From positions 1 through 56,948 of the forward strand of contig JBOFCS010000055.1 of the NCBI GenBank assembly GCA_051646185.1: 56,948 nucleotides of DNA. Reading direction: 5' to 3'. This DNA is from JBOFCS01 sp051646185 (GTDB taxonomy: Bacteria; Actinomycetota; Actinomycetes; Mycobacteriales; Mycobacteriaceae). Within the stretch, counting starts at the first letter, position 1. Every line of letters starts with the position of its first letter. The notes under the pieces are model-generated. The model saw nothing but the letters and a program-made list of their open reading frames with translations. It was not told the origin of the DNA and did no database searches. Below, in pieces: positions 25,325 through 33,954 of the stretch. The translations under genes were made by a program, and so were the position numbers.

Positions 25325-26530
25325 CTAGCTGGGATGCCCGTTGCGCTTCTTTTTACGACGCCAGAGATTCAATAGCTCAATGAAATCACCTTTGGCTGGT
25401 TGGTCTAAATAAGTTTTGACTCCAGAAACCTTCTTAACTAATTTAGCCCCATCTGGCAACAGTTCAGAATAAAAGACATGGGTAAAAACAATGAATTCAT
25501 TTTTCTCGTTTTGCACTAGTTTAATCCATACCGGGGAAGCACGGCGAAGGCTTTGTTTATTCTTGTCCACGCCCGAAACCATCGCTTTGAATCTGGAACC
25601 TTTTTCGAAATAATTAACCGGCAAACCTAAGCCTGCAACGTCATATCTACGGCCAACTGCCCCAGCCCGAATGCTAGTGATCCATTCTGGACTAAACGAA
25701 TCTTTATTTTGGTGATCATTAGGGGCTTTTCCTAACCGGAAGTTCCTCCAAGAAATTCCTGCTGCATTTAAGACGGTCTCCCAGCTATTCTGATTATTTT
25801 GACTTTCACTTCTGAGCGAGCCACCCCACCATTGATGAGATAGGACTGGAAATTGAGGCAGGGGAAGGTCATCATTAAATTCTTCTCTATTCATTTCACC
25901 CCAGCCTGGGTCTCCCAGTTCTGTAATCCACGGTGGAATAGGATCTTGTTGTAAAGCATTCCAGTCTGGTCTCCAAATTTCGCTACGAGATTGCCAGTTC
26001 CCAGGAAGTGCGCCGACAACTTGAGTGCACTCGATTGCCCCGAACCCCCGGCGGACACGTGCCCCTAAACCCCCATAAATAACCCATGCCCAAATAGCAA
26101 GCATAAGTTGCGAATTGATTTTTTCATCATCGGAAAACCTGAACTCAACGATGAATCGAGATCCTGGATTCACATAAGATCTAGATAACTGCCTTTTACT
26201 TTGATCCCAAAGCCCTTGACCTAAAAGATATTTTATTCCTATTTCAGATGTCCAACGAGGTTCTCTATTGTGAGCAAGACTGGGCTGCGCCCTAACTCTA
26301 ATTGCGATGGAGGAAGGCTTCTTTGTAGAACCAAAAATTGCTTCTTCTGCCTCCCATAGGTCGTTAAGCTCGATAACCCCATGTGCAGCCGCCACCGCAC
26401 GAAACCAATACCGTAAAGCCCCACGAATAGATGGCACCCTAATAGGAGAATCATCTGAATCAGGTCCCGCTTCCGCTCCACCGAATAATGGTGAAACAGT
26501 GGTAAATGTAAATGCTGTCCATGGTTTCAT
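25325..26530 (-). CDS. cmr1: Cmr1, type III-B RAMP (Cas7-group) subunit
   Basis: This 401-residue RAMP protein caps the target 3' side of the Cmr complex. The N-terminal TVSPLFGGAEAG and the VPSIRGALRYWFRAVAA helix (~32-48) are Cmr1 signatures, and GGLGARVRRGFGAIEC (~155-170) is the glycine-rich RAMP loop. The C-terminal half holds a second RAMP-like fold. The ATG overlaps the stop of the preceding membrane-protein gene by one base (TGATG). Unusually, it is separated from the other cmr genes by the CARF and membrane genes, and coupling implies these are co-expressed. Array 1 and its leader follow. Confidence 0.9.
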   Translation of the reverse strand: MKPWTAFTFTTVSPLFGGAEAGPDSDDSPIRVPSIRGALRYWFRAVAAAHGVIELNDLWEAEEAIFGSTKKPSSIAIRVRAQPSLAHNREPRWTSEIGIKYLLGQGLWDQSKRQLSRSYVNPGSRFIVEFRFSDDEKINSQLMLAIWAWVIYGGLGARVRRGFGAIECTQVVGALPGNWQSRSEIWRPDWNALQQDPIPPWITELGDPGWGEMNREEFNDDLPLPQFPVLSHQWWGGSLRSESQNNQNSWETVLNAAGISWRNFRLGKAPNDHQNKDSFSPEWITSIRAGAVGRRYDVAGLGLPVNYFEKGSRFKAMVSGVDKNKQSLRRASPVWIKLVQNEKNEFIVFTHVFYSELLPDGAKLVKKVSGVKTYLDQPAKGDFIELLNLWRRKKKRNGHPS

Positions 26531-27900
26531 CAGCGGCTTCCTCTACTTCGTCGCACTCTACCTAATGGCGCTGTAATCGGCATATCCTGCCACATAATCT
26601 GAACAATTAATCCTGCTGTTAACGACCATCCGGTCATTAACAGCACTACCTTAGCGGGCGCTGCCATCATTTCAGCAGGCATGTCTGGTTCTTGACAAGC
26701 GTCGGAGACCTCTCTTGATTCCCAAACGCTAGTTCCAGGATTATTAAGGCAGTTACCCGCTTCGCCGATTTGTGGGACCACATAAACCAGAACAGGAATG
26801 CTCAGTGCAGCTGCGTACAGGGTAGCTATCCCCCAAACAGCTAAGCCCCTTCCCGCTGCTTTAGGTAAAGATGAACCATGACTGTGACATTCAAAAATTA
26901 TGTAGCACAAAGCAATCACTAATAATACGGCACCCAGTATCCACCCATCCTCAGATTTCCACCATCGAGGAGTTAAAGAAATAAGCAAAGCAAGACCTAC
27001 GGCAATGGTTGCTGGGATACGTAACAGAGAAATTTTGAACCACTTCTCACCAAAATAAAAACCAAGGGACACCGCGAAAATTGCCAACGGGATCAAGGCG
27101 GCAATACAGTGAAATCTATTAGTAAAAAAGAGCGTAATAAGACTTAAAGCCGTGAGAGGTCCGATAAGTAACGCCAAGACAGAATCTCGTTTTGATGAAA
27201 ATTGTATTCGCGTTGCTTCCCACACCGCACCTCTTGGCAACCAGTGTTCTTCAGCAATCTTTACCGAAATTCTTTCATGCTCCATTTTATTCAGACTTGA
27301 ATTTACATCATCACTTTTTGATCCGAGTACAAGCAACTCATCTTTTTTCATTTTTTGAGCCAATTCTGTGGAGATATTCTTTGGGTGAATCCAGCTTATG
27401 GCTTTTAGCTCGGATTCAATCCAATCTTTACCTTCACCGCGAATAGCTAACCAGGGGTCGTCTTCCCACGACGAAAGAATTGTGAGCCAACAATCCCGAG
27501 CATTTCGAGCACATTGTTGTAAAGTTTTTTTACCACTTGACATCTGGCCAAGTGGTCCCGATGCGGCTAAACCAACCTCAGGTAAAGATTCCATCCGCAA
27601 GGGGAGCGTCCAAACCAGGAAGCTAAATCGTGCAGACTTTGAGAATAACTCTTTCGGAATAAAATTGCTGTCAGCATTATCTAACCAACGGGCAAAATGC
27701 ATTAATTCAGTAATAACGTTTTCATCTGATTTTTGGTTCTTCAGTAAGACCATAGGATCTTCAAGAGCTAAAGCTAAATGCTCCTTGTCCATGCCAGTTC
27801 CAACTTCGGGTATACGCACGTCTTCCGAAGACTTACTATCTGAGATTCTCAGAACACTTTTAACATAGTGATGTGTATTTAATTCTTGCTCGCTAATCAT
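26530..27900 (-). CDS. Six-helix membrane protein of the type III-B locus, candidate CRISPR effector
   Basis: I do not recognise this 456-residue protein. Residues 1-238 are soluble and Trp-rich (SSWEDDPWLAIRGEGKDWIE, AEEHWLPRGAVWEA), with no nuclease, HEPN or nucleotidase motif that I can see. Six helices follow at ~239-260, 263-284, 292-310, 319-337, 352-376 and 415-437. Between the last two is an outside loop with two cysteines (C384, C402), and the tail is basic (GRVRRSRGSR). The start at 27900 overlaps the CARF gene stop as ATGA; longer starts lack this. Its place between the CARF gene and cmr1, all coupled, suggests it acts in the membrane when the CARF partner binds cyclic oligoadenylate. 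Confidence 0.75.
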   Translation of the reverse strand: MISEQELNTHHYVKSVLRISDSKSSEDVRIPEVGTGMDKEHLALALEDPMVLLKNQKSDENVITELMHFARWLDNADSNFIPKELFSKSARFSFLVWTLPLRMESLPEVGLAASGPLGQMSSGKKTLQQCARNARDCWLTILSSWEDDPWLAIRGEGKDWIESELKAISWIHPKNISTELAQKMKKDELLVLGSKSDDVNSSLNKMEHERISVKIAEEHWLPRGAVWEATRIQFSSKRDSVLALLIGPLTALSLITLFFTNRFHCIAALIPLAIFAVSLGFYFGEKWFKISLLRIPATIAVGLALLISLTPRWWKSEDGWILGAVLLVIALCYIIFECHSHGSSLPKAAGRGLAVWGIATLYAAALSIPVLVYVVPQIGEAGNCLNNPGTSVWESREVSDACQEPDMPAEMMAAPAKVVLLMTGWSLTAGLIVQIMWQDMPITAPLGRVRRSRGSR

Positions 27901-28799
27901 ACGATACTCAACAGTATAATTCCGAGATCTGAAATTCTTTTCGGTGGGCCTTCCTGCCAGCATAGCCCTAACAGCTTATTGTTACGAGTATTATAATCCT
28001 CGGGCATATCTATTGTACCGTTTCTGACAGTAACCTCTGAAAGTTTTTTCATATCTTCAGCTAAGTTGACAAAGCTTCTTATCGGAATAAGAACTCTCTT
28101 AGAGAGATCCAAACTTGTTTTATTTAAGCCTGATTCATGAATAACTTGTGCAGTGATCTTCCAATCACGATGCTCGTCAAGCATTGTTTTAATACCTTCA
28201 GCAATAGTAATAAAGAAGGGCATCATCGCCTTAAACCCTCCACCTAGATGGAAAACTATCTGGCCTTCTCCCTCCTTTCCTATATTGTTTCGGACACTGG
28301 TTTCTATTTCACTACCCATTTTTCCGAGTTGGAAAAATATCTCTTTCGATAATTCTTGACTCAGGTCGAGTCTTGAAACACGACAAATGTATACCTGCCC
28401 TGGTTGTATTGAAGATAGACTTCCTGAGTTATCTTCTTCTCCATCAATATAATTGATGGGTTTGCCCTCAGCGTATTTTGCCGCAACAAACACAGCTGCT
28501 CTAAGCCCGGAAGGGGTATCACTAGCTATGAACACATAGGCATCCTTTTCCCGCTCTTCTGAGTCTCTTGTCTCAATGTAAATTGAAGACCACTCCGCAC
28601 AAACTTCAGGATTATTTTGTAGTTCGGTTATTTCTAGACTAATCTTCGGATCTAGCTCATCAAGATTGAGTAGCCCCTCACGCACAGTATTGCTCAAAAG
28701 CTTTCGCACATCACTCTTTGCATCAATTAAATTCAATAAACTTAAAGAATCATCATTTTGAATAGAAAGTCCCACTGGGACAACATGAATAGTGAACAT
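27897..28799 (-). CDS. CARF-domain-like protein (predicted cyclic oligoadenylate sensor)
   Basis: This 300-residue soluble protein shows a CARF-like Rossmann pattern: first strand FTIHVVPVGLSI (2-13), AYVFIASDTPSGLRAA (87-102) with the SDTxxG loop, VYICRVSRLDLS (136-147), and HLGGGFKAMMPFFITIAEG (184-202), the GGxKA helix cap common in Csx1/Csm6-type CARF domains. No HEPN RxxxxH, PD-D/ExK or HTH motif is visible in the last ~80 residues, so it may be a sensor without its own effector, or a ring nuclease. The ATG at 28799 overlaps the cmr6 stop by one base; its own stop overlaps the membrane gene (ATGA). Confidence 0.72.
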   Translation of the reverse strand: MFTIHVVPVGLSIQNDDSLSLLNLIDAKSDVRKLLSNTVREGLLNLDELDPKISLEITELQNNPEVCAEWSSIYIETRDSEEREKDAYVFIASDTPSGLRAAVFVAAKYAEGKPINYIDGEEDNSGSLSSIQPGQVYICRVSRLDLSQELSKEIFFQLGKMGSEIETSVRNNIGKEGEGQIVFHLGGGFKAMMPFFITIAEGIKTMLDEHRDWKITAQVIHESGLNKTSLDLSKRVLIPIRSFVNLAEDMKKLSEVTVRNGTIDMPEDYNTRNNKLLGLCWQEGPPKRISDLGIILLSIV

Positions 28800-29617
28800 C
28801 AGCTTTCCCCTTTCTCGACTGTGCAGTATCCATATCCGGCAGCAGTTTTTCCGCCAAGCCCAAAGTAGCCACAGCCACCTTCGACCCATGAGTAGAAGAT
28901 TTCCACATCTTCTTTCGTCCCACTCACCCACGTTGAGTAGCTTCCACCGTGTACTGCCAGAAACTGAACAGGAACTGGTTCATAATATTCTGCCGGAGGG
29001 CTTTTCACACCACCGTCAGCGTTTCCTTCATTGTAGTACGGGACAACATGCGGGGTTAGCACATCAACTACAATTTTTGGACGGGATTCAGGGTAGGCAT
29101 CTAAAATAGTTATTGATCCCCTACATCCTGTCATACTTACACTTGCATTATTTCGATCTTCCTGGTTTGCAGCGAAACCAAAGATCCTTGTTCTCAGTTC
29201 TACATCAGCACTACATTCACGAGCATAAGCAGCTGCTACCCCCTTTATTGCTGTTGCCGGGATATAAGGGAAACCGTAGGGCGAAGAAAATGATAAATCT
29301 GTTTCCTGCACTGACTCACCACCATGCCCAACGACCATCCGCCACATCGGCTTAATAATAATTTCTAAGCTAGAATATTTTTCTTGCTGGGCAATGTTTT
29401 TTGCCAATAATTTTCTCCGATCAGTAAGTGAAGAGAAAAAATCATCGGTAAGATTCCGGGTTTGCTCAGTAACCGATTGAAGGTGTTCTTGTTTCTCTCT
29501 TGAATCGTCCGGGCCAAGCCAAAGTCGATGAAAAAGCAACGCCTGATTCAGATTTTTATTTTTTATCTTGTCATCCACATTATCAAGGCGGGAAAGCACA
29601 CCATACCTTTGGCTCAT
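28799..29617 (-). CDS. cmr6: Cmr6, type III-B RAMP subunit
   Basis: This 272-residue Cas7-group RAMP protein caps the Cmr backbone next to Cmr1. The core shows PYIPATAIKGVAAAYARE (the helix after the first strand), an IFGFAANQED segment, VLTPHVVPYYN and the C-terminal glycine loop CGYFGLGGKTAAGYGYC, diagnostic for Cmr6. I choose the ATG at 29617, which overlaps the cmr5 stop as ATGA; a start 30 nt upstream would overlap cmr5 more. Its stop overlaps the CARF gene start by one base, which ties the signalling genes to the effector operon. Confidence 0.9.
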   Translation of the reverse strand: MSQRYGVLSRLDNVDDKIKNKNLNQALLFHRLWLGPDDSREKQEHLQSVTEQTRNLTDDFFSSLTDRRKLLAKNIAQQEKYSSLEIIIKPMWRMVVGHGGESVQETDLSFSSPYGFPYIPATAIKGVAAAYARECSADVELRTRIFGFAANQEDRNNASVSMTGCRGSITILDAYPESRPKIVVDVLTPHVVPYYNEGNADGGVKSPPAEYYEPVPVQFLAVHGGSYSTWVSGTKEDVEIFYSWVEGGCGYFGLGGKTAAGYGYCTVEKGES

Positions 29618-29997
29618 CCCTGCTGCCCCTTTTCTTCTACTGTGCATCTGGCATCAGCAATTTTTGATAGCCACTGGCAAAACATCTTAGCTCTCGCTTC
29701 GGCAACTCTTTGCTGTTGCCGTTCTGCCCCAATGAGCGATCCCAGCAGTCCATTTCCATCAGCTCCTGCCTTATACTGAATTCCCGCCTGCTCGCAGGCA
29801 TCTTTCAATACTATGGTTGCCACTCGCACATATTCTTCTTTGTCTTTTTTTGATAACAAAAAGGCACAGCTTGCTGCTAATCCGCTCGTCTGTATGCTCG
29901 CCGGAAGTGCCCTCAATCTAGTTCTTAATACTGAATTAACCTCTTGCCCAAGTGCATTTGACGCAGCAGCTGCTAAATTAGAATCCAAGCGCGTCAT
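29614..29997 (-). CDS. cmr5: Cmr5, type III-B small subunit (Cas11)
   Basis: This 127-residue all-helical protein has no membrane segment. The run of helices with SCAFLLSKKDKEEYVRVATIV and the late AEARAKMFCQWLSKIADAR segment fit Cmr5, which lines the belly of the complex and stabilises crRNA-target pairing. The identification leans on position between cmr4 and cmr6 and on size (~130 aa). The start at 29997 overlaps the cmr4 stop as ATGA and the stop overlaps cmr6 the same way. Confidence 0.85.
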   Translation of the reverse strand: MTRLDSNLAAAASNALGQEVNSVLRTRLRALPASIQTSGLAASCAFLLSKKDKEEYVRVATIVLKDACEQAGIQYKAGADGNGLLGSLIGAERQQQRVAEARAKMFCQWLSKIADARCTVEEKGQQG

Positions 29998-31022
29998 GCT
30001 AACCACCTGTACTCCCGCTTAGCGCTGCCAGTACCACCTTGTCTCCCTGCACCAGGCTTTGGCACCGGTTTAGGTTTGGCCTGAGCTGTAGCGCTTCCCG
30101 TTTCTTGTTCAGGGACTGCTGGCCTAGGCTCCGCACCTTGGTTTGTACTAAAAATTTTCTCAATATCTTCTGCTTTATGTATCCGGCACCAAAATATGCC
30201 TTTACCAGTTGATTCATCCCCACCAAGTTGAAAAACCTTGCCATTTAATATTTTTTCTAACAAATCGAGATGTTTTTTTTCTCCCGAAAGCACTGATACT
30301 AGAATGGTTTCTGCTGGAAGGTATTCTGAATAAAAAGGTCCGTGCGCTACCTGCTTAGTTTCTTCTTCAAGCTGAATCCGAGCCACAACATCTGTTCCGT
30401 GATTGGCAAGTTCTGAAAAATCACCTGCTTCAACAATAACCACGTCTTCTTCAATCTTTTTGCGTGAGAAGGTAAATTCCTCATTACATGGAAAAACAAA
30501 TTTTGATAAGGAATTACCCAGATTTCTAACAGCATTTTCTGTGCTTACACTGACCAAGATTGGACCAAAAACTTGTTTTCCTTTCCACCCTTCAGTGCCA
30601 ATTCCTCCGTTAATACTTTTTGTATAAACACTTTTCAATGTTGAAGTATCAGCGCCGATAATCCGCGCCTTGCGCGCTAGCCTGGCAAGCAACTGAACTG
30701 AGGTGACCCAGGCAAAAAGCCGATCAAGTGATGCAGCTGGCATCGCTAGAAGCTGGGCATCCCCAAAACTTACAGCTCCTCTGGTTAACCTACTGTCAGT
30801 TTCCCCTGGTGGCTTTGAGCCAAAAATTGCTTCATCTTGTTCCGAAGTGAAACCCGAAGAACGAGCATGATCGCGTAGTGCCCCTTTAAGTGACTGACCC
30901 CAAATTAACGGTAGCCCAGTTCCAGCTTCCCGCTGAATAGGGAGATCAATGCTGGACATGGCTCCTGAACCTCCCGCATGGATAGGGGTTTCAGCAAAAA
31001 GTACTAGCAATCTATGTTCCAT
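29994..31022 (-). CDS. cmr4: Cmr4, backbone RAMP and target-RNA endonuclease
   Basis: This 342-residue Cas7 protein forms the Cmr filament and cuts target RNA every 6 nt. With the start at 31022, the catalytic Asp falls at D26 in SSIDLPIQRE, the same number as in the Pyrococcus enzyme, and the LPLIWGQSLKGALRDHAR helix follows. FQLGGDESTGKGIFWCR is the C-terminal glycine loop. Unusually, a ~50-residue Pro/Ala/Lys-rich tail (EPRPAVPEQETG...KPKPVPKPGAG) ends the protein. SD AGGGAG lies 6 nt before the ATG, whose A overlaps the cmr3 stop (TAATG). The target-RNA nuclease should be active. Confidence 0.92.
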   Translation of the reverse strand: MEHRLLVLFAETPIHAGGSGAMSSIDLPIQREAGTGLPLIWGQSLKGALRDHARSSGFTSEQDEAIFGSKPPGETDSRLTRGAVSFGDAQLLAMPAASLDRLFAWVTSVQLLARLARKARIIGADTSTLKSVYTKSINGGIGTEGWKGKQVFGPILVSVSTENAVRNLGNSLSKFVFPCNEEFTFSRKKIEEDVVIVEAGDFSELANHGTDVVARIQLEEETKQVAHGPFYSEYLPAETILVSVLSGEKKHLDLLEKILNGKVFQLGGDESTGKGIFWCRIHKAEDIEKIFSTNQGAEPRPAVPEQETGSATAQAKPKPVPKPGAGRQGGTGSAKREYRWLA

Positions 31023-32053
31023 TACCATCTCCCTGTCAAGACAACACCAAAACCTGAATTTACAATTCCTTCAGAAGGATTCAATAATTTTTCGTGATGA
31101 TTATTGGCCCACGCCTGTGCTAAATCTTTATCTCCAAAATCGACGTAAAGCACCGTTCCTGCCGGAAGCGCCCACTGAAGTTGCCGACTCTCCGAGAAAT
31201 TTTTGCGCACGGACGCGGTGGCTATCGGCTGGGGACCAGTACAGCTCATCACGCATAGCGTCGCATCTTCTGGTGACCAAAATTTTTTATCGACCAGACC
31301 CGGAGTTGCTAGATAAATAGCCACTCTCCCGCTATCGAACTGCGGAACCTCGATATGCGGGACTTTGTCGCGCATATTTGCTAGACGAACATGAGCTATG
31401 CGCCCTCTACCGCCTAAAGGAACAACTGAGTTTTTAATTTCCACTGTATCTGAGGAAACACAGCCCAACATGAAAGCTAACTTATCTGCACCACGTAAAT
31501 GTGTTGTTGCGTACAGCATTGATTCCATTGCCGTACCTTCAAATTCGCCAGAATAATGCCGCGCTAGGCCAAGGCGAGGTTCCGCTGACCATCCTGGGCT
31601 TTCTTTATGCCTTTGTTTTATCCACTTTGTGTCTATTTTCTCCCCGAAGCGGATTTCCCCTTCATTTGTTAACCAGTTTTCCATCGCACCGGTGCGAATC
31701 CAACCGCCTAACGTTTTTCCTTCACCAACTGTTTCATGGCTGAACCGATATTCTGAATCTAAGTCATTTCGTTGTGATGTCGAGCGCTCTTCGAGTGTTA
31801 GACGACGAAATTCGGTATCGTCTTTTACGATGTCGACTGGTGTTGGATAGTACGCATTTCCCTCTACAACGACGGTCGGGCCAATGATCATCTCCCCTAC
31901 CTCTTTACCTAATGCGGTGTGTAATACACCTCCGAAGGTACTGGGAGGTGGGGTGATTGGATTTGATATATTCGCTGACCCAGCATCAAAAGGTCTACCA
32001 TCACGAACCATTGCTGTGTCCAGTAGCTCAACTACTACCCATGTTGTTGTCAT
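31022..32053 (-). CDS. cmr3: Cmr3, Cas5-group subunit of the type III-B complex
   Basis: This 343-residue protein binds the crRNA 5' handle with Cas10. N-terminal features are the Cas5-type first strand WVVVELLDTAMVRDGRPFDAG and NPITPPPSTFGGVLHTALG. PRLGLARH...GTAMESMLYATTHLR in the middle and NSGFGVVLTGRW at the very end are Cmr3 signatures. The start at 32053 overlaps the cas10 stop (ATGA) and has AGGA seven nt upstream; a start two codons earlier is less well placed. The length is within the family range. Confidence 0.92.
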   Translation of the reverse strand: MTTTWVVVELLDTAMVRDGRPFDAGSANISNPITPPPSTFGGVLHTALGKEVGEMIIGPTVVVEGNAYYPTPVDIVKDDTEFRRLTLEERSTSQRNDLDSEYRFSHETVGEGKTLGGWIRTGAMENWLTNEGEIRFGEKIDTKWIKQRHKESPGWSAEPRLGLARHYSGEFEGTAMESMLYATTHLRGADKLAFMLGCVSSDTVEIKNSVVPLGGRGRIAHVRLANMRDKVPHIEVPQFDSGRVAIYLATPGLVDKKFWSPEDATLCVMSCTGPQPIATASVRKNFSESRQLQWALPAGTVLYVDFGDKDLAQAWANNHHEKLLNPSEGIVNSGFGVVLTGRW

Positions 32054-33864
32054 TGGCATTCCTGAGAAAGAAATCGGGCAATAAGCACGGCAGGGAGCGG
32101 CTGTAGAAACTTTCCATTTGACCGCTCTTGCTCTGCAAGCTTGACCAAAGATTTTGCCGATAAGTCACTTCCACCGTGACGGATGGTTAACCGGTGAATT
32201 TCAGCTTTCAGAGTGTCCCAGAGATCTGGGTTATCTTCCGCCGCTAAGCTTTGCATTTCTTTGTTATTGGCTTCTATATCTGCGGCAAGACGCGGCGACA
32301 AAGCATTTGCTCCACTGGGGCTTACGGCCCGCAATAGATCAGCGGCATTACCACCGTCTGAATTTATATTCCATGGTTGTACCGTTCTTGCTCGTTCACC
32401 TCCCCGTCGAATAGCAATCACAGCTAACGCATCTCGGTTTTGGGTGGGAGATATCTGAGCATTTTTTGCTTCATTCAGTGCTTCCCTGACTGATTCAAGA
32501 GCTAATCGTAGCGGGTAAGACATGTGTACGAACACAATAGCGGTGGATGCTGTTACACCTTTTCCCTTGTTAGCTTTCTGCCATAACATGTTTTTGTCAA
32601 CATGTTCGGCAAGAGACTTTCGTAACGTTTCTGCCAAACTTAAAGCCGTTGAGGCTGGGCTGAAAGCCAAAAAATCATCACCCCCGGAATAAATCACCGA
32701 GGAACAAAATTCCGATTTTCTTGCGATTTTCTTCTGCTCTTGAGCCAGTTCGTATAATTGGAAAGCGGCTTCACTCTGCTCATTCAGAGTCCAAGAGTTA
32801 AGGGCCTGACCTAGTCGATCAATATCTTGAGCGATGATAGCGTAATATGGCGAAAGATCAAGATTAATATGGATTTTGGCTAGTTTAAGGATTTCTTTTG
32901 ACGCTTCTCTACCCTTAGCGACAAGTTTATCGTTAATACCTTCATATTCTTTTGCTAATGTTTCTACCCGCCAAAGTTCGGGATATAACCAATCTGCGCA
33001 ATTTGCGAATGAAGTACGACTCCCAGCTGAGGGAGTAGCTCCTGAATCATTCAGGACAGCAATAACTTCTTCTAATTGATTAACCGGACTAGTCAGCGCT
33101 TTGCCGAGATCCTTGTTTTCCGTTTGCTCTAACTTTGCCAGAAAAGCCGCCGAAGCAACGGCACGAGTGGATGAAAATTTTCCTTTAGTGTTTTTCCTTT
33201 TCACCCAGCCAGCTGCGGATAAGTTTTCATCACTCTCATACCTTTGCAGTAACCTTATTTTGGCCGCCGGAATTGCTGGTAGTCCAGCAGATTGAGAGCA
33301 GAGCACTACTTGTTTTTCTATGAATGGGTCAAAAACCTTACTACGCTTTCGAGCGGTCAATGCTCGCTGAGCTGCCTGCCATAAATCTGCGTAGTTACCT
33401 GCGCTTCCTTCCACAGTAATCCAGGAAATATCTGGAAAGCCAGGGGTTTTTATTGGCGTATCTTCTACAAAAACTTCTGCCAACTTATTTTGCCAAAGCT
33501 GTGTCATTTTTTCTACGCATTTTTCGGCAATCGATGCTCCCTGCCCTACATTACAAAGGTAGATGATTTTATTTGTTACAGAAGCACTATCAACCATTTT
33601 GGGACTTGGGAAAACCCGATAACCCTCGTTTTCTGTCACTTCTTCAGCGGCTACCCAGGCTAGTTCTTGCAGAAGCAAGCTCGCATTTGCGACATCGCGT
33701 GTGGTGCGTGATTCGACAATAAATTTTTGAACACCCCCCAGGGCAATAATGCCCATTTCTATCTTCTCAGTAGAAGAGTAACCAGACGCCAAAGCCCCAA
33801 CTCGATCCCGCTGCACAGCCTGCACACCCTCCGTTGACCTCAAAAGACTACGAAGCGCAGACAT
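32050..33864 (-). CDS. cmr2: Cas10/Cmr2 without HD domain, GGDD cyclase present
   Basis: This 604-residue large subunit starts almost at once with the first palm-type domain (IIALGGVQKFIVESRTTRDVANASLLLQELAW, ~39-70), so the ~150-200-residue HD nuclease of many Cmr2 proteins is missing. The second palm keeps the metal-binding pair in AQDIDRLG (D347, D349) and the cyclase motif YSGGDDFLAF (GGDD 394-397). The usual zinc ribbon between them is eroded: LCSQSAG (189-194) and NLSAAGWVKR (214-223) keep one of four Cys. It should make cyclic oligoadenylate but not cut DNA. The start is uncertain; Met37 is an alternative. It is the first effector gene after array 2. Confidence 0.92.
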   Translation of the reverse strand: MSALRSLLRSTEGVQAVQRDRVGALASGYSSTEKIEMGIIALGGVQKFIVESRTTRDVANASLLLQELAWVAAEEVTENEGYRVFPSPKMVDSASVTNKIIYLCNVGQGASIAEKCVEKMTQLWQNKLAEVFVEDTPIKTPGFPDISWITVEGSAGNYADLWQAAQRALTARKRSKVFDPFIEKQVVLCSQSAGLPAIPAAKIRLLQRYESDENLSAAGWVKRKNTKGKFSSTRAVASAAFLAKLEQTENKDLGKALTSPVNQLEEVIAVLNDSGATPSAGSRTSFANCADWLYPELWRVETLAKEYEGINDKLVAKGREASKEILKLAKIHINLDLSPYYAIIAQDIDRLGQALNSWTLNEQSEAAFQLYELAQEQKKIARKSEFCSSVIYSGGDDFLAFSPASTALSLAETLRKSLAEHVDKNMLWQKANKGKGVTASTAIVFVHMSYPLRLALESVREALNEAKNAQISPTQNRDALAVIAIRRGGERARTVQPWNINSDGGNAADLLRAVSPSGANALSPRLAADIEANNKEMQSLAAEDNPDLWDTLKAEIHRLTIRHGGSDLSAKSLVKLAEQERSNGKFLQPLPAVLIARFLSQECQ

Positions 33865-33954
33865 AAATGCGTACGAACTGCGCGGTCTTCCTATAAGGTA
33901 CTATCGGGCTGAACTTTTGTCGAGCTTTTGAATTTTTATGCGTCACACAATACA

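Noticed and set aside
27901..27963. Upstream start for the membrane protein and a 44-residue Trp/Arg-rich extension of the CARF protein (28800-28931)
   Set aside because: Both extensions are read inside the preceding genes and lack RBS; the one-base and ATGA overlaps mark the natural starts.
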